A stretch of 64,000 bases of DNA from Synaphobranchus kaupii (lineage: Eukaryota; Chordata; Actinopteri; Anguilliformes; Synaphobranchidae), in contig CM056380.1 of NCBI GenBank assembly GCA_029718625.1, positions 99,626,926 through 99,690,925 on the forward strand, written 5' to 3'. Shown here one piece after another: positions 36,838 to 49,198 of the stretch. A program made the position numbers and the translations under genes. Position 1 is the first letter of the stretch, and the number at the start of each line of letters is the position of its first letter. The notes under the pieces are model-generated. The model saw only the letters and a program-made list of their open reading frames with translations, made no database searches and was not told the DNA's origin.

Positions 36838-37050
36838 GAATGGCGGATTAGACACTTCTCATGACCAGTTAGATCTGGGTTCGATTCCCAGACAGGACGC
36901 TGCTGTTGTACCCTTGGGCACGGTACTTATAACCTGTATTGCTTCAGTATATAGCCAGCTGTAGAAATGTATACTATGTAAAAAATGCAAAAGCTGTGTA
37001 AGTCTGTCTGGATAAACGCGTCTGCTAAATGCCTGTAATGTAATGACCAA
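36838..37050 (+). mobile_element. tRNA-derived SINE with L2 tail, copy 1
   Basis: A tRNA-like head has a B box GGGTTCGATTCCCAG at about 36878. The body follows (TGCTGTTGTACCCTTGGGCA, ATTGCTTCAGTATATAGCC). The 3' end (GGATAAACGCGTCTGCTAAA then TGCCTGTAATGTAATG) is almost the same as the tail of the L2 element at 51396. Transcription by RNA polymerase III from the internal promoter and retrotransposition by the partner LINE would be the normal mode. The A box is poorly preserved. Confidence 0.85.
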
Positions 37051-39317
37051 ACATGGCCAAGTTCGCCTACCATACAGAGGTCTAATGATCAACCCGTGTC
37101 GGACAGCCCCGTAGAGGTCTCTGTTACTTCTCTGATTGTTATGTAGAAAAGTGAATATCCTGTTCCTGTAAGCTCACTCCTGGAATATTCCTGTGGCCAC
37201 AAGTGTAATATTACAGAGATTATCTGCTCTAGGATTTGCCGGAAAGGTGTGCTCGCAGGTCGTAAATGTATCACCATCCTCCGCTTTGTATGAACGTCTT
37301 AAAACAACAACAAAAAATCTATAAACTGTGTCTATGTTGCAGCACAGTCTTTTATGGCCTAAATGCTGACAATGTATTTTGAGTGAGAGATGGGTCTGAA
37401 GTTTTTGCAGTTGAAATGTTCTGAACTGATTTTAGGATGCAGGTTGGTTAACACAGTCATCTTTGCTGGGATTTAAATGTTTGACATGTTACAGTCAGCA
37501 CAATTGTGAACTACAAAGGAATAGGAGGAGGACATTTGTACAGCTGTAGCAATGCGTAGATACCCTTGTCAGAAAAGAGTATGAAATACATTCAAACAGA
37601 ATAAAAATCAATGTTTTCTGGAATTTTAAAATTCCTCTGTATGCCTTGGTCTAGTTGAATGTGCTGCACTTTTGATGTTTGGCCAAATCCATCACACATT
37701 ACATCTAGAGATAGTGGAATGATTAAAGAGTTTGGGTATTAGGAGTGATATCCTGATCATCCCGATTCTCCAGCGCTCAGAGAGGGGAAATGTCTTGTCA
37801 TAGGAGGACCACTGCGTTGCGCTGATTTGACAGCCATGATTTTTTTGCCAAGGGCGACAGCACTACATCATAGCGAATAGCGTCGGGCAGGAGCGGGGAT
37901 GCTGTTGTCGGTCAGAAATGTGGGAGGTCCGCTGCTTTTAGTGTTTCGCTGGCTGAAAGTTTTAAGTTTGGGAAGCTAGTTGTGCCAAAGGAAGTCCTGG
38001 GCGTGTGGTTAGCGGTGGGTCACGTCTGTGAAGCCGGGACACTCCAAAGCTGGAGCGAGCTGGGGAGCTAAGCCAGTGTCTGAGGCGGATACTGAAGCCC
38101 GGATAAAGCAACAGTGCTGTCTGTAGCAGGGCCTGGAGGGAAACGGCATCACTCACTCACCAGGTGAAGGCACTGTCATAGCAGCGCAGTGCCACAGGCG
38201 GAGCCAGTGAAGGATTGCGTGTCAGGAATGTCCCCTGCTCATGTGACGAAGCTTGGCGGGGGTGTTAGAGTGCTCTGGTGCAGTGTTTCACTAACCATTC
38301 TCTCTGTCCAGCACTATCGTGTGTGCGTGCGTTCGTGTGCGTGCGCGTGGGCGTGCGTGCGTGCGTGTAATTGAAATCCACTCTGGTAATAAGTTTTACT
38401 GAGCAAGTAATAACTTGTGTGTTTTTCTTCCATCAAATCAACCCCGCCTGTTTCCTGGAATAATCAGCAATTGAAATCAGGGGGAAAAAGGCTGAAGCGA
38501 CAGAATGGGAAATGTCATAACGCGCAATATAAAGGAATCAATGAGGTGCAATCCTTTCCATTCCTTTGAATATAAAGAGAGAAAAAAGAAACAATGTCTT
38601 TCCCCGTTGGCTCTGTGCAGTACTCAGACAAAGGGACAATGGGGGGGAAAGATCTTGTGAAGGATAGAGGCTGTATCCGCGCATGCAGACACTGGCCGGG
38701 ATTTAGAAAATCCACATTTTTCCTTTGGAAAAGGGACAGGATTTTGTGACCCAGTTTCGTTCCCGCTGCTTTCCGCAGCCCAGATGTTGCAATTGAGTTC
38801 ACATGGAAATAATGCTCATTTAGACAAGCCACTTGAAACGCTAAATATGTTTACCACCCGTTCTCGGAAGTTGTTTACTCAGATTTTTCAACCAACAAAT
38901 TCAGACAGTCCTATTTTCAAGGCCCGTTCCCTCATCCGCTTATGTGCTGCCTGTATACCATAGCCTCGATTTACAGTGCAGTGGTCAATAAATATTTTTT
39001 TGTTTGTGTTTTAGAACACTGCTTAGACACAGTTTTGCAGAATTGATTTAGAGTTGTGTACTGCAGTTCAAAGTTGTACTGTATTTTTTTTAATGTTCTG
39101 CTCCACTTCAAGAATAATAACCATTGACTGGACCAATTTCTCAAAAGGGCAATTGAATAAAAACATCAAGAGTGATATCTGAATTATTATAATATATTTT
39201 TTACTTTGCATTACTTTACAATAGGAATGTTACATGTATTACCAATAAAGATTCTGGTAAATGTTTTCAATAAAGATGTCAAGATGTCAAACACAACACA
39301 GCTATTATAATGCATAT
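37051..39317. other. Non-coding stretch with a GTGC-rich microsatellite
   Basis: An alternating GTGCGTGCG tract lies at about 38319-38367. No gene is recognised. The stretch at 38380-38510 is repeat-free and TAAT/ATTG-rich. Confidence 0.4.
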
Positions 39318-39850
39318 TTTTCAAAGTTTCAAGAGTTTTTATTTCGCCATATGTAACAAGTACAATGGAATGCTTTCTCTCCGCTCATTCCCATAGCATA
39401 AAATAATACAAAGGCATTAAGTTATAACGCAGTGCAAAAAGCAATAGGTAATAAAACAATAGCAATAAGTAATAGAATTCACAGTGCAATAAAATCTGCT
39501 TATAGGTTTGTTTTAATAAATAATGTATAGCTGTAAAGGCTAAAGTACTGTTGTGCACGTGCAATAGTTCAGTTCAGTAGGCACACCGCTTGTGGAAGAA
39601 ACTGTTCTTGAACCTGCCTCTAGTCCTAGTTTGTATACTGCGGTACCGGCGGACCTGCTACTCCTGGTTTGTATACTGCGGTACCGGTGGCCAGACAGTT
39701 CATGCCTAGGGTGACTGGAGTCTTGGATGATGGAGCGGGCCTTGCTCCGACACATGGACTGGAAGATCTCCATGATGGGTGGAAGCGTGCACCCCAACGA
39801 TTTGTCCTGCTGTCCTCACGACTCTTTGGAGGCTCATCGTGTCCAAGCAG
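39318..39850 (-). mobile_element. LINE 3' end (Rex1/CR1-like), minus strand
   Basis: On the minus strand the 3' end at about 39320 reads as the typical fish LINE terminus AATAAAAACTCTTGAAACTT. The coding remainder (about 39580-39850) includes SLQRVVRTAGQIVG, CTLPPIMEIFQSMCRSKARS, IIQDSSHPRHEL and RYRSIQTRS, the C-terminal end of a LINE polyprotein, in at least two frames. An internal tandem duplication of TTTGTATACTGCGGTACCGG (about 39628-39690) sits in the coding remnant. The reverse transcriptase core is absent. Confidence 0.78.
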
Positions 39851-41105
39851 ACATTTCTATTTATTTTCAGTTTCTTCGTACTCGACTCCAATGGCCTTCC
39901 TGCTTTGATGCGCGTATTTGTGTACAGCCTGCTTCCTTCCCTAAAAGAAAAGCAGCAGGTTAGCCGTTTTCCTCCTGGAGAATTACGGCTGCAGAAATAA
40001 TGCTTCACGCACTTGTTGCGTATCTGTCTGTCAGATCACATTATTCATAACAACTGGAGCTCAAACCCAATATGGTCTTCAAACACTCCCCTGTCTCGGA
40101 GAGTGTCGGGCTTATCTTAACTCAGAGCTGCCTGAAAGCAATTAACTGCCTCATCTTCACTGTGTCATCTACATCTCCCAGAAATAATTGAAAACGTTTG
40201 CACAGTATTCTTGATGCTCTCAGAATCCTGTTTGTTTGCTTGGAATATGCTACCTGCTCTCAGTCCTGCTATATTTCTATACTCACTTCAATTCATATTT
40301 TCATATTTTCAGTGTCGGATGATTGGATGATATTCTCCCTGTTGGATGGTTTTATTTTGATTTGTCTTTTTTTTTCTTCAAAAGGTCTAGTCTATCCACA
40401 TGACAAGAACCAACATTTTATGTACTGTCAATTCAAGACGGTTAATAGTTACGTAAATTATATAAATTCTGGATCTTAAATTGAAAAGACATTGACTTAT
40501 GGAATAATTTAATGGTTTACTGCATGTTGTAATCTGAATAAAGAATGCTGTACATGTCAGTCCTTATATACCGATTTTTATGTTTATGCGTCGTGACTAG
40601 AATTTTTAAAGCTTATTTTACGTTTTACAGTATTCTGCCTTTTCGTTGCCGCAGGTTCAATAAAAACAACCATACTGCGTTAGGGCCATGAATGGAAAAT
40701 GAAAGCACTATTTTTAACTCTCACATTTGTCGTGAGTTAAAACCCACATTCTCTCTCTCGGATGGTCAGTTTGGTATTGAATGAAGCCCTGGCTGACAGC
40801 AGGATAGGGAGGAGAATTGAAGATCCCTGAATCTGTGTTTGAGGCATGGTACCAGGCAGGCCCTCACTATGGAAGCCTGATAGTGGGGCGGGCTTCCATG
40901 GCTAAAAGACATTATTGCATATGCACGTCGAATAAAATTAGATACCACTGATGCATGCTGCAGACTCTAGTGTTGCTCTGATACTCGCTTTGTTCAGTCA
41001 AAGCACCGATAATGATGGCAAGCACAGTGCTACGAACAGTATATTTCCATACTCTTAACACAGCTTTTATATGGAAATTGTTTATATTGAACTGCATTTA
41101 CTGCA
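39851..41105. other. Non-coding stretch, no gene seen
   Basis: No gene or recognised repeat is present. Confidence 0.4.
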
Positions 41106-41273
41106 TAGCGACAGTGCGGTGTAGTTGTTAAAGAGTTGAGCCTTCAGCTAGAAGGTCACGGGTTCCATTCCCTGGTGTGACACAGCTGTTGCACCCGCTC
41201 CAGGCAGAGGCACTTAACCTGAATCGCTTCAGTAAATATCCAGCTGTAGAAATGGATAATGTGTTGCATGTGC
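41106..41273 (+). mobile_element. tRNA-derived SINE, copy 2 (3' truncated)
   Basis: This is the same family as at 36838: A-box area GTGTAGTTGTTAAAGAGT, B box GGTCACGGGTTCCATTCCC, then a body with CACTTAACCTGAATCGCTTC and CCAGCTGTAGAAATGGATA. The L2-type tail is absent, so the copy is shortened at its 3' end. Confidence 0.82.
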
Positions 41274-42607
41274 CAAGAAGATAGTTAAATCATGCAGTGA
41301 TATGTTATCAACAGGTGATGAGGCCAACTTAAACTGGCGTTGCCCTGCATTAGTGTACAGATATAAGGTATTCTGTCTGGCTGTATTTAATGAAACATTA
41401 GAGGATATTTAAATAATGCATCTTCGTGCTGTCTTGGCACGCTTTAGGTCTGGTGGCTCATAAAAGAAATGACGCTGAAGGAAAGTGATTATTAGACTAT
41501 CAATTTATATAAAAAAGTGACATTAAAAATGTATTTCCTCACTCAGGGTCAGACAAAATTCGGGGCAATGAAAATTAAACCGAAATAAAAGGCGCATTTA
41601 AGATTCAGTCTTGCCTGGGAATAGTTCGGCATCGTACACAAGAACTGAAAACCCATTTAGAAAACTTCTTCTCAAATCCACGCCATCAGGGGTTGCGAAA
41701 TGTTTTCATTTACAATCCCTTGGAGTAAGGATTGGAAACGTTTTGAAAACCCTTAACTGGTTTTAGCCGTCAATGCGTACAGGACTGGTTGCCGAAACCT
41801 ACTGGTGTAGAATAATTTGACGTATAACTCCATCGGTGGTATATTCTGCGGGAATTTCAAACATCTTCACAGTTAATTTGACAGTTGAACTTGGACTTAG
41901 GAGACCCGTTGCATCTCCTCAACAGACAAGTGCACATTTCAATGTAATGTTTTTAATCCCATTGTGGTGCCTTAATCTGGCATTTGTCTGCATGTCCAAT
42001 CATCAGTGAGTCTGTTCATCTGAGCGCAGCTCTCCCCCAATCATAGCTTCCCTTTGACTTGCTTCAGCTTCTGAAGGTACAAGAGGCTTTTTTCAGTAAA
42101 AATGTTCAGAAGGACAATCATATTATTTTAATCTCACTCTGCTAATGCATTCTTGTTCCTTTTGTGTGTAGTGAGTTGTTTTGATTCATTTGATTATTAT
42201 TATTATTATTATTATTATTTAAACTGGTGATTTTGAGGTAAATGAAGAAGTGAAAATCATTTGTTAATTTATTTGTTAACTTGTTATGATGCTTTGCTTT
42301 GCCAGGGTGCTCAGTGATATTCGGCATTCACTCGTTGAGGGGAAGGAGCCGTTTGCTGTAATTAACACTTTACATGCACGAATGAATGATAGTTGCTGGG
42401 TGTTGCCAGTCTGACAGGAGACCTGACATTTTCTGGAACCCCTCATCCTGTGAGAAAAAATGCATTGGGAATGAGTCTTACTGTTCATGTGTGTTCTGTG
42501 TCCATCCTTGGTTTTCTTTATGGGCTGTGGGTGGCAGATTGTGACCAACATTGGAAAACAGGGCAAATATAATGTCCAGATAATGTTTGAATTGCAGAAA
42601 AGAAATT
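41274..42607. other. Non-coding stretch with ATT microsatellite
   Basis: An (ATT)n run lies at 42192-42219. No gene is seen. Confidence 0.42.
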
Positions 42608-42851
42608 GAAGACCCTGGTGCTAAAAGTACTGAAGTCACATTTTTAGACAATTCAAGTTGAGCAAAGAAACATGTTGTATTTGTTTAGCTAAATCCACCC
42701 TATAAATATTGTTAACAGAAAAGGTGCCTAAGCAATGCATGAAAACATCAAAACTTTTAATGGCTGATTTTATGGATCAATGATATTTTCGGATTAGATT
42801 TTCTCAAAATAGACATGTTGTGACTTCAGTACTTTTAGCACCAGGGTCTTC
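42608..42851 (-). mobile_element. Small inverted-repeat DNA element (MITE), copy 2
   Basis: This 244-bp element has the ends of copy 1 (20505-20752) and the interior in opposite orientation. The flanks are AATT on both sides (42604-42607 and 42852-42855), again a 4-bp target duplication. The right terminal repeat reads TGACTTCAGTACTTTTAGCA. Confidence 0.9.
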
Positions 42852-45229
42852 AATTGTGTTATTCTAGATAACTGAACACACACTGTGGGGATATGCATTG
42901 TATTTTGAGTGAAAACTGTGATCAAAGTGTAATGAAGAGCGATTAATTGTTCTAGATACAATGGCATAGTCGTAAGCACAAACTTGAAAGGATGCTCAGG
43001 CGTGGCATACGACAAATTAAATGGGAAATATCTGCCATCTTGTACATCATACAGACCGATACCTGCAGTGGACTAATGGCTGTCTTCTCTGTTTCTTTCT
43101 ATGCTCTTCGGACCTGGATTTCATTCTGCCCTTCCTCTCAAACAGGTAACCTAAACAAATTTGTTCACATTCCACAGGTTGTGAAGCAGATTCAAAAGAG
43201 GTAGCTTTGTACTTTAGGTTTTATAGTATTTTAAATTAGAAAAGCATATGTGAAAAATAAATCTTTGCTGTTCGCCCTTGTCAATAGCAGAACTAAAGAT
43301 GGCAACTCACCATTGGTAATTCCAGATGTAAGCTAAAACATTCAGGGCTAATTTTCAAATCGCCCAAGGTAGTCAGAAAGAAAACTGGCAAAAAGTAAAG
43401 CATGTCAATATACAATTATGTGAATAAGATCAGCAGCATGATTACTCAAAAGAGAATTTCCATTGGAAGAAAAAGGGAGGTAGAGAATTAGCTTTTATTT
43501 TAACACAAAATCACTGTCAGCGTTCACTGAAGTAAACCCATAGTAAATATATAATTGCATTATCTATTATCATTATATAATGATTTAATAAGTGCATTAT
43601 GTGGATATTAGTGATTCGATTATTTAATTGGATTTTAATTGATATTCAGTTGGAAACAGCCGGGAATGTGTGGTTGTGTAAACTTTCCTTTATGGTGTGT
43701 AGTAGCTACTGTCATTTTACAGGTAACAGGTGTAAATGTGCTGTTGTTAACTCCATCATTGTGGAGTCATTGCTGTTATTTGGGGTGTAACATTGCATAA
43801 CATTGTGTTGAAAATCTTTTTTAAAACATCAAGTCAGTTGCTTCAAAATAATTTCTCATCCACACACAAGAACTGTTTCATTCAAATCTTATGAAAAACC
43901 TTCTATGAATATGTATGATATAGTATTATATTCATAAAGTGATATGAAATTCCAGATGAAAATATTTGCATTTTAGTAATTAAATACTAGTGATATTCAT
44001 TTTAAATGTGTGTGTGTGTTTGTGTATTCCCTCAGTATTATTATAGTAGAAAACAATAATTAAAATGGGCATTAATAAAACATACGAAAGGGCGTTTTCT
44101 CATTTGATTGAATGTGTACATATAGTGGATGACAGGAAGTAGTATCTAAGTTGTTGCAACAGTACTTTCCCATTTGCTTGAGTGGATTGCACAAAATGGA
44201 GAAATAAAGAGGGAGTTTCGTATAACATATGATACGTGGGTTCATGGTAATGTGACGGTACTCGCCTCCACAAGGACAGAAACGTGTTCAAAAAAACCTG
44301 GAAAATGTGTTTATTTCGTCATTCTTCTCCACTGTGAGCTCTATTCTAAGTTCTTCCAAGTACCCATCTCAGGTACCTAGAATTGTTGTTGTCATTATTA
44401 TTTATTTGGTTACAGACTAATTGAAATGACCGCATAGTCTCTCTGTTCATTTCTCCCATTATGGTAGTAATTTCCCCTTGTTTTGATGATCAGCTCGAAT
44501 GGAAATTGGTGATGAGTCATCCACTCTGTCCAGCCCTTGGGTCATGTTTATGACTCTGTGTGATGGGAGCATGATTGTCTCGCACCTTGCTGAGATTTGG
44601 TTTTGGCACTCGTGCTATACGCTGTTGGGCTTGCGCAATTTCATAGAAGGCTTCCTACATCTCACTCATTCAGTGGAAATTACATCCTGGAGCCCAGGAT
44701 CACCAAGGTTACGGTGTGCTTCCTGAATGTCAATAGAAATGTGCTGCACATCCTAATTTGCATTGACTATTATTCTAAATACTCTTTTTGTATTTTCCCA
44801 TTTTGAGCTCATCAGCTGCCATTTTCTCCAGGGTATCGACAGCTGTCTCCTCTTGGTATGCATTGTTGTAGGCGTAGCACTGCCCTCATAAAATCTTATA
44901 GAGTGTTTTCTGTGTGGAGGACATTTTGGGTGGCTTTATTTTTTTAAGTTTTCCATAATTTTTTTATTAAAACATAGATATTTGATGCATTATTCCTGCA
45001 TGTTTTCTACCCCGACCTCAATTGCTGGACTTGTGAATTATTGCCTGAGCAGTGCCCAATTACCCTTTAATGTCAGCTAATTGGCTTTGTCAGAATGAAT
45101 GATACATTCACCTTCACATGGCTGTGCAGGCCCCCTGTGTTTGCTCTGCCTACACCTGGAGGACAGAAGCTTGCTAATTTGCAGAAGTTAAAGATCACAA
45201 CCAAATGTTTCAAGAAATGAATTCCCAGA
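42852..45229. other. Non-coding stretch, no gene seen
   Basis: AT-rich sequence. A short TG run lies near 44008-44022. No gene or transposon is recognised. Confidence 0.4.
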
Positions 45230-45562
45230 AAATAAATAAAATAAACAAGGTTGGAGAACACTCTTGTATGGGGTCTTGGACCACTCCTCAATGCAGAAAA
45301 TTTCAAGATCCTTGATATTCTTATGTTTGTGCTTGTGGACTGCCCACTTCAATTCGGACCGCAGGTTTTCAATAAGGTTCAAGTCCGGAGACTGAGATGG
45401 CCATGGCAAAACATTGATTTTGTGTTTCCGCAACCATCCCTGTGTTGATTTTGATGTCTGTTTGCTTTGGGGTCTTGTTGAAAGGTCTACGGCCAAGTCC
45501 CAACCTCCCCAGCTCTGCATTGTGAATGTCATATAGCCCAACAGCATATATAGTTGGTTCAA
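45230..45562 (-). pseudogene. Tc1 transposase fragment, third family
   Basis: The minus strand reads SKQTSKSTQGWLRKHKINVL, PWPSQSPDLNLIENLRSELK, WAVHKHKHKNIKDLEIFCIE and EWSKTPYKSV. This is the C-terminal third of a DD34E Tc1 transposase, including the DLNxIEN block with the catalytic Glu; the Pro of DLNPIEN is changed to Leu. The wording differs from families A and B. No inverted repeats or second catalytic Asp are found, so this is a decayed fragment. The reading is open for about 120 codons, but its two ends run into unrelated sequence. Confidence 0.8.
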
Positions 45563-47016
45563 AACCTAGCATTACAATTCTTTTGTTCTGGAGGATTCAA
45601 TTTTTTCTGTCCGGCATTTGATATTTTAATTTGTTGTATGAAAGGCTTCTTAAAAAATTCCAGTCAATAATGGAAAAGGGCATTGTGTGGCTTAATGGGG
45701 CAGATGAAGCATGGCGGTCACTGAGCAAATGTTGCAACTGAAATTACAGCCTGTGTAATTAAATTGCAGGGCCTGTAGCTGTGTTGCAGCAGACATACAT
45801 CCACATGCATAGGGCCTTTCTTTAATAAATCAATGAGCGATGTCTTCCATTTCACAAAGACTAAGTGCTTCCTTAAACCCTTGCTTTAAAATCAGATGGA
45901 TGGAGGCCGCTCCTTCTCAAGGTCACTCCGACGGTTCGAGGAGTGCGTGCACGCGCGGCGCACGCGTGTGCGTGCGTTCGATCTCTGTGAGCGCGTGTGT
46001 TGTTCCTGAACACACTGAAGTGAAATCATTAGCCTATTCACACTTCCCAAGCTTTGAGTGAGCTACCATTCGCTCACCTGATTAAATTGTCTTATTCCGC
46101 CACCGCCATCGAACTCGTGTCATTTAACTCTTTCAATGGGTAATATGGTGATCTGATCCTGGTAGGGGAACTTGATGTATGGGTTTGGTTTCCGGAGTGC
46201 TGCCAATGAGGAACAGGCCAAGTCCATCTCACTGTGCGAAGTATTGGGTGGTGGGTACAGGGTTGAAGGTTGAGGGTGTCCCAGGTCCTACGTCATTATC
46301 AGTTCACAGCTATGAGTCAATCGCATGCGTTCGGGAGACGCTCCTTTCTGACTAGGTATCGTGAAAGCCGCCACTGTTGTTTTTTGTTAGCTAGGCTATA
46401 TGTGCATTGTTTTGTTTTTGTTTTTTTGTTTTTTTTGTACAGCCATTATTGCTGCTCTTAAGAAATCAGAGCATGCTAAATTAAACCAATTAGCACTATG
46501 GCTAATTAGCTGTGTTCTGTCAAGACATAAACTCTTAAGCTTTTGTGCCTTCACCCGTGAAATCAGTAAAGGCATGTTGGGGCTGTGAACAACAGGGTGG
46601 CGTGAGGCTGAAATGCTGTGTTCTCACTAGAGAGCTCTACAGCGGCGGAATGGTTGTGACTTCCTGGGACTTGTTGGCTCTTGCCACTTGATAAAATGAT
46701 TCTTATTTGAAATTTTTTTGGCCTAAGTATTTAATAAAAGGACGGGGAAAATATTTTCAGCATGTCAGATGTCAATGAGCTAAGAGTGTGTGTGTGTGGG
46801 GGGGTGGTGAGGGTTTACCCAATAAACTTCTGGGTGCTAGATAACTGTGCTAGCAGATGGATAAAGACATTAGTCTTTCTGATTTTATCATGATGGATGA
46901 AGTAATGTAGCCGAGTGCACACCCCAAGTGTCTGGTGATCCTGGGTATTACCATTCTTGCCCTCAGGACTCCAGAAGACTCCCATCTATCTTGTGGCAGT
47001 TACAGTTACAGAATTT

Positions 47017-47050
<34 letters not shown>

Positions 47051-47220
47051 TAATACTTTGCATTATTATGGAAGTATCTATGAGTGTGTCCAGTTTTGTA
47101 CAATATATGATGAGCTACAAATACATCAAGATCAATTTTTCATATTTGAGAAATAAACGTTTTAAATGATGAGATTAAAGATTTTTCAATGTGAATAAAA
47201 TTTGTTTTTTTAAACAATTG

Positions 47221-47252
<32 letters not shown>

Positions 47253-47949
47253 TATATATACATATGGGGGAAATATAGATCCCAAATTAATTTGTTTCCT
47301 AATTAATACAGCTCAGTATGTCTATAGTAAGACCTGTGGCTATTATAATAATCTTTACATTAGCAGTACCATGAAAGCACTGTACATTGGGTAATGTTTA
47401 TTAAACATTAAATTATTTTGAGCTGAGATAACACCCTTCTAGTTTAGAACATATTACCTTTGGGGTTGACTGAAACTGCACTGAAACAATATGCAGATGA
47501 GATTTAAAAATCATTAATTTCCCAGTTGCTGTTATAATTACTCTGTTTCACTCAAAACACTAATTACCAGAAAGCGTTGGCCAATGGGCGATTTTAATTA
47601 GAATGATTTCTGTGTTTAAGATGATTTATAGGGAATATTGTTGTGAGTTATGGGTCTGTGGAGAGTTGCTTGGTTTGCGGCCAGTGACTGTAGGGGAAGT
47701 GAAATGTCCTGGTGTTGAAGGAGAGGAGTTATATGGCTGTTGGACTCCTGTGCTAAAGTTGTACTACCTTTATTTTTTGTAAAAAAAAAAAGTTAATATT
47801 GTTCATGTAAGCGCTGAGCAGGGAAGCGGAAAGCACTGCGCTAGACGTGTGTGCACTTGTCTGGTACACTCACATAAAGTATACAGAATGTGTATGCCTG
47901 TTATTTATAAATGTTTTTGTTGAACTTAACCATCCATCAAAACCCATTA
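45563..47949. other. Non-coding stretch with TAAT-rich blocks and microsatellites
   Basis: A (TAA)n run lies at 47020-47048 and a (TA)n run at 47225-47263. Repeat-free TAAT-rich blocks at about 45660-45840, 46440-46580 and 47480-47660 resemble conserved non-coding DNA; this is an impression only. A Z-DNA-type GCGTGCACGCGCGG tract lies near 45944. Confidence 0.4.
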
Positions 47950-48275
47950 AGGAACCTCGCGGCCTCGTCTCAAATCCGGACCGTGCCCGTGCCGACTGTG
48001 GCCGTTAGCTCCATAGGACAACGTCACCCAGGGTACGGGTGGGTTCCGTCAGTTAGGGGTGCACGTTCCTCGCTCTCTAGGACGCGCGTGGACTGCATGT
48101 CAAAGCCGCACATGAAAAGGTCCTCCGCATCTGTGTGAGCGTGGCTGTAGTCGGCGGTGTGAAAAGAAGCAGCTGGAAACACCGCGTGTTTCGGAGGAGA
48201 ACCGCGGTTGTCGACGCTCACTTTACACTGGAGTTTGCGCATGAACGCAGCTGCCGTTGCAGATTGAACATCCAA
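47950..48275. promoter_or_regulatory. CpG island-like patch with an open frame on the minus strand
   Basis: CpGs are dense here (sites such as GACGCGCGTGG near 48081 and CCGCGGTTGTCGACG near 48202) and drop sharply on both sides. An 83-codon minus-strand frame (48275 to 48024, starting MDVQSATAAAFMRKLQCKVS) spans the patch. I recognise no protein family in it and no convincing splice sites were confirmed. It could be a promoter-associated island, an unrecognised exon, or chance. Confidence 0.25.
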
Positions 48276-49198
48276 AATTAGGGTGGGAATTGAATATGGA
48301 AATTTATAATATATGAAATTTACTTTTTAAAAAAACATTCAGGAAAACAAATATCAAGTGTCCATGTATGCCCATTAAAGGAAAAAACTGAAATATCAAT
48401 CTACACCAAAGGAAGGAACAAAAAACCTTCTCTATACCCATACACATCTATACCCATTAAACCACTAGTCATTTTATCTGTTTTGACTGCCTTTTAAGAC
48501 CGTCAATATCAAGTGAACCTTGAGCAATAAAGCATCTCACAAATGCTGATGTTATTGTCTTCAGTTGAGCTGTTAGTATTTAATACCAGCATTAAGCAAT
48601 CAAAGCAGTGTAATTAGGCCTACACTTTCAGACTTAACTGTTCACACACATGCACACACAAATGCATAGGCCTGCATTCAACAAGAGTGGCTAAATTGTC
48701 CACAACTGAACACATGACCTGTCCTTGTCCTTCTAAATTGCTTTTGCATGTTAGGAAGGTATGGGGGAAGATTCTCCTTGTGGTGGCTGCAATTCTGGGC
48801 AGGGAAAGAACGTCATCATTGGGAAAGAACGAGGCAGAAAATTAATTAATCTTCGACCGCTGATGGAAGTTATGCATTCTGTAACTAGCTCGTCACACTC
48901 TGTTTCAGAGATGTGCTGGAAGCTGGGAGCTCCCCCCCTCCAACCCCCCCTGACGGAACCATAATGAAAGTGTCCACTCCTCTCTTACTGGCTTGACTTT
49001 TTAAATGGGTTTTCAGCGCGAGGGTCACTGGTACATAAAAGACTCCATTTAGGGCTTTGTGACAGTTTGAGGGTGGAGCGTTGAGAGGACCACTGGGAGA
49101 ACATCCCTCATGCCTCAAGGAGCCTGAACATTCCCCTGCAGTCAAGTCCACACAATGTAGCTGTGTTTTTTCATCACCTCCATCCATTTCTCCATCTA
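48276..49198. other. Non-coding stretch, no gene seen
   Basis: No gene or clear repeat is present. Confidence 0.4.

Noticed and set aside
36878..36895. Possible tRNA gene (B box)
   Set aside because: The B box belongs to a SINE with an L2-type tail; no cloverleaf could be completed. The same holds for 41106-41273.
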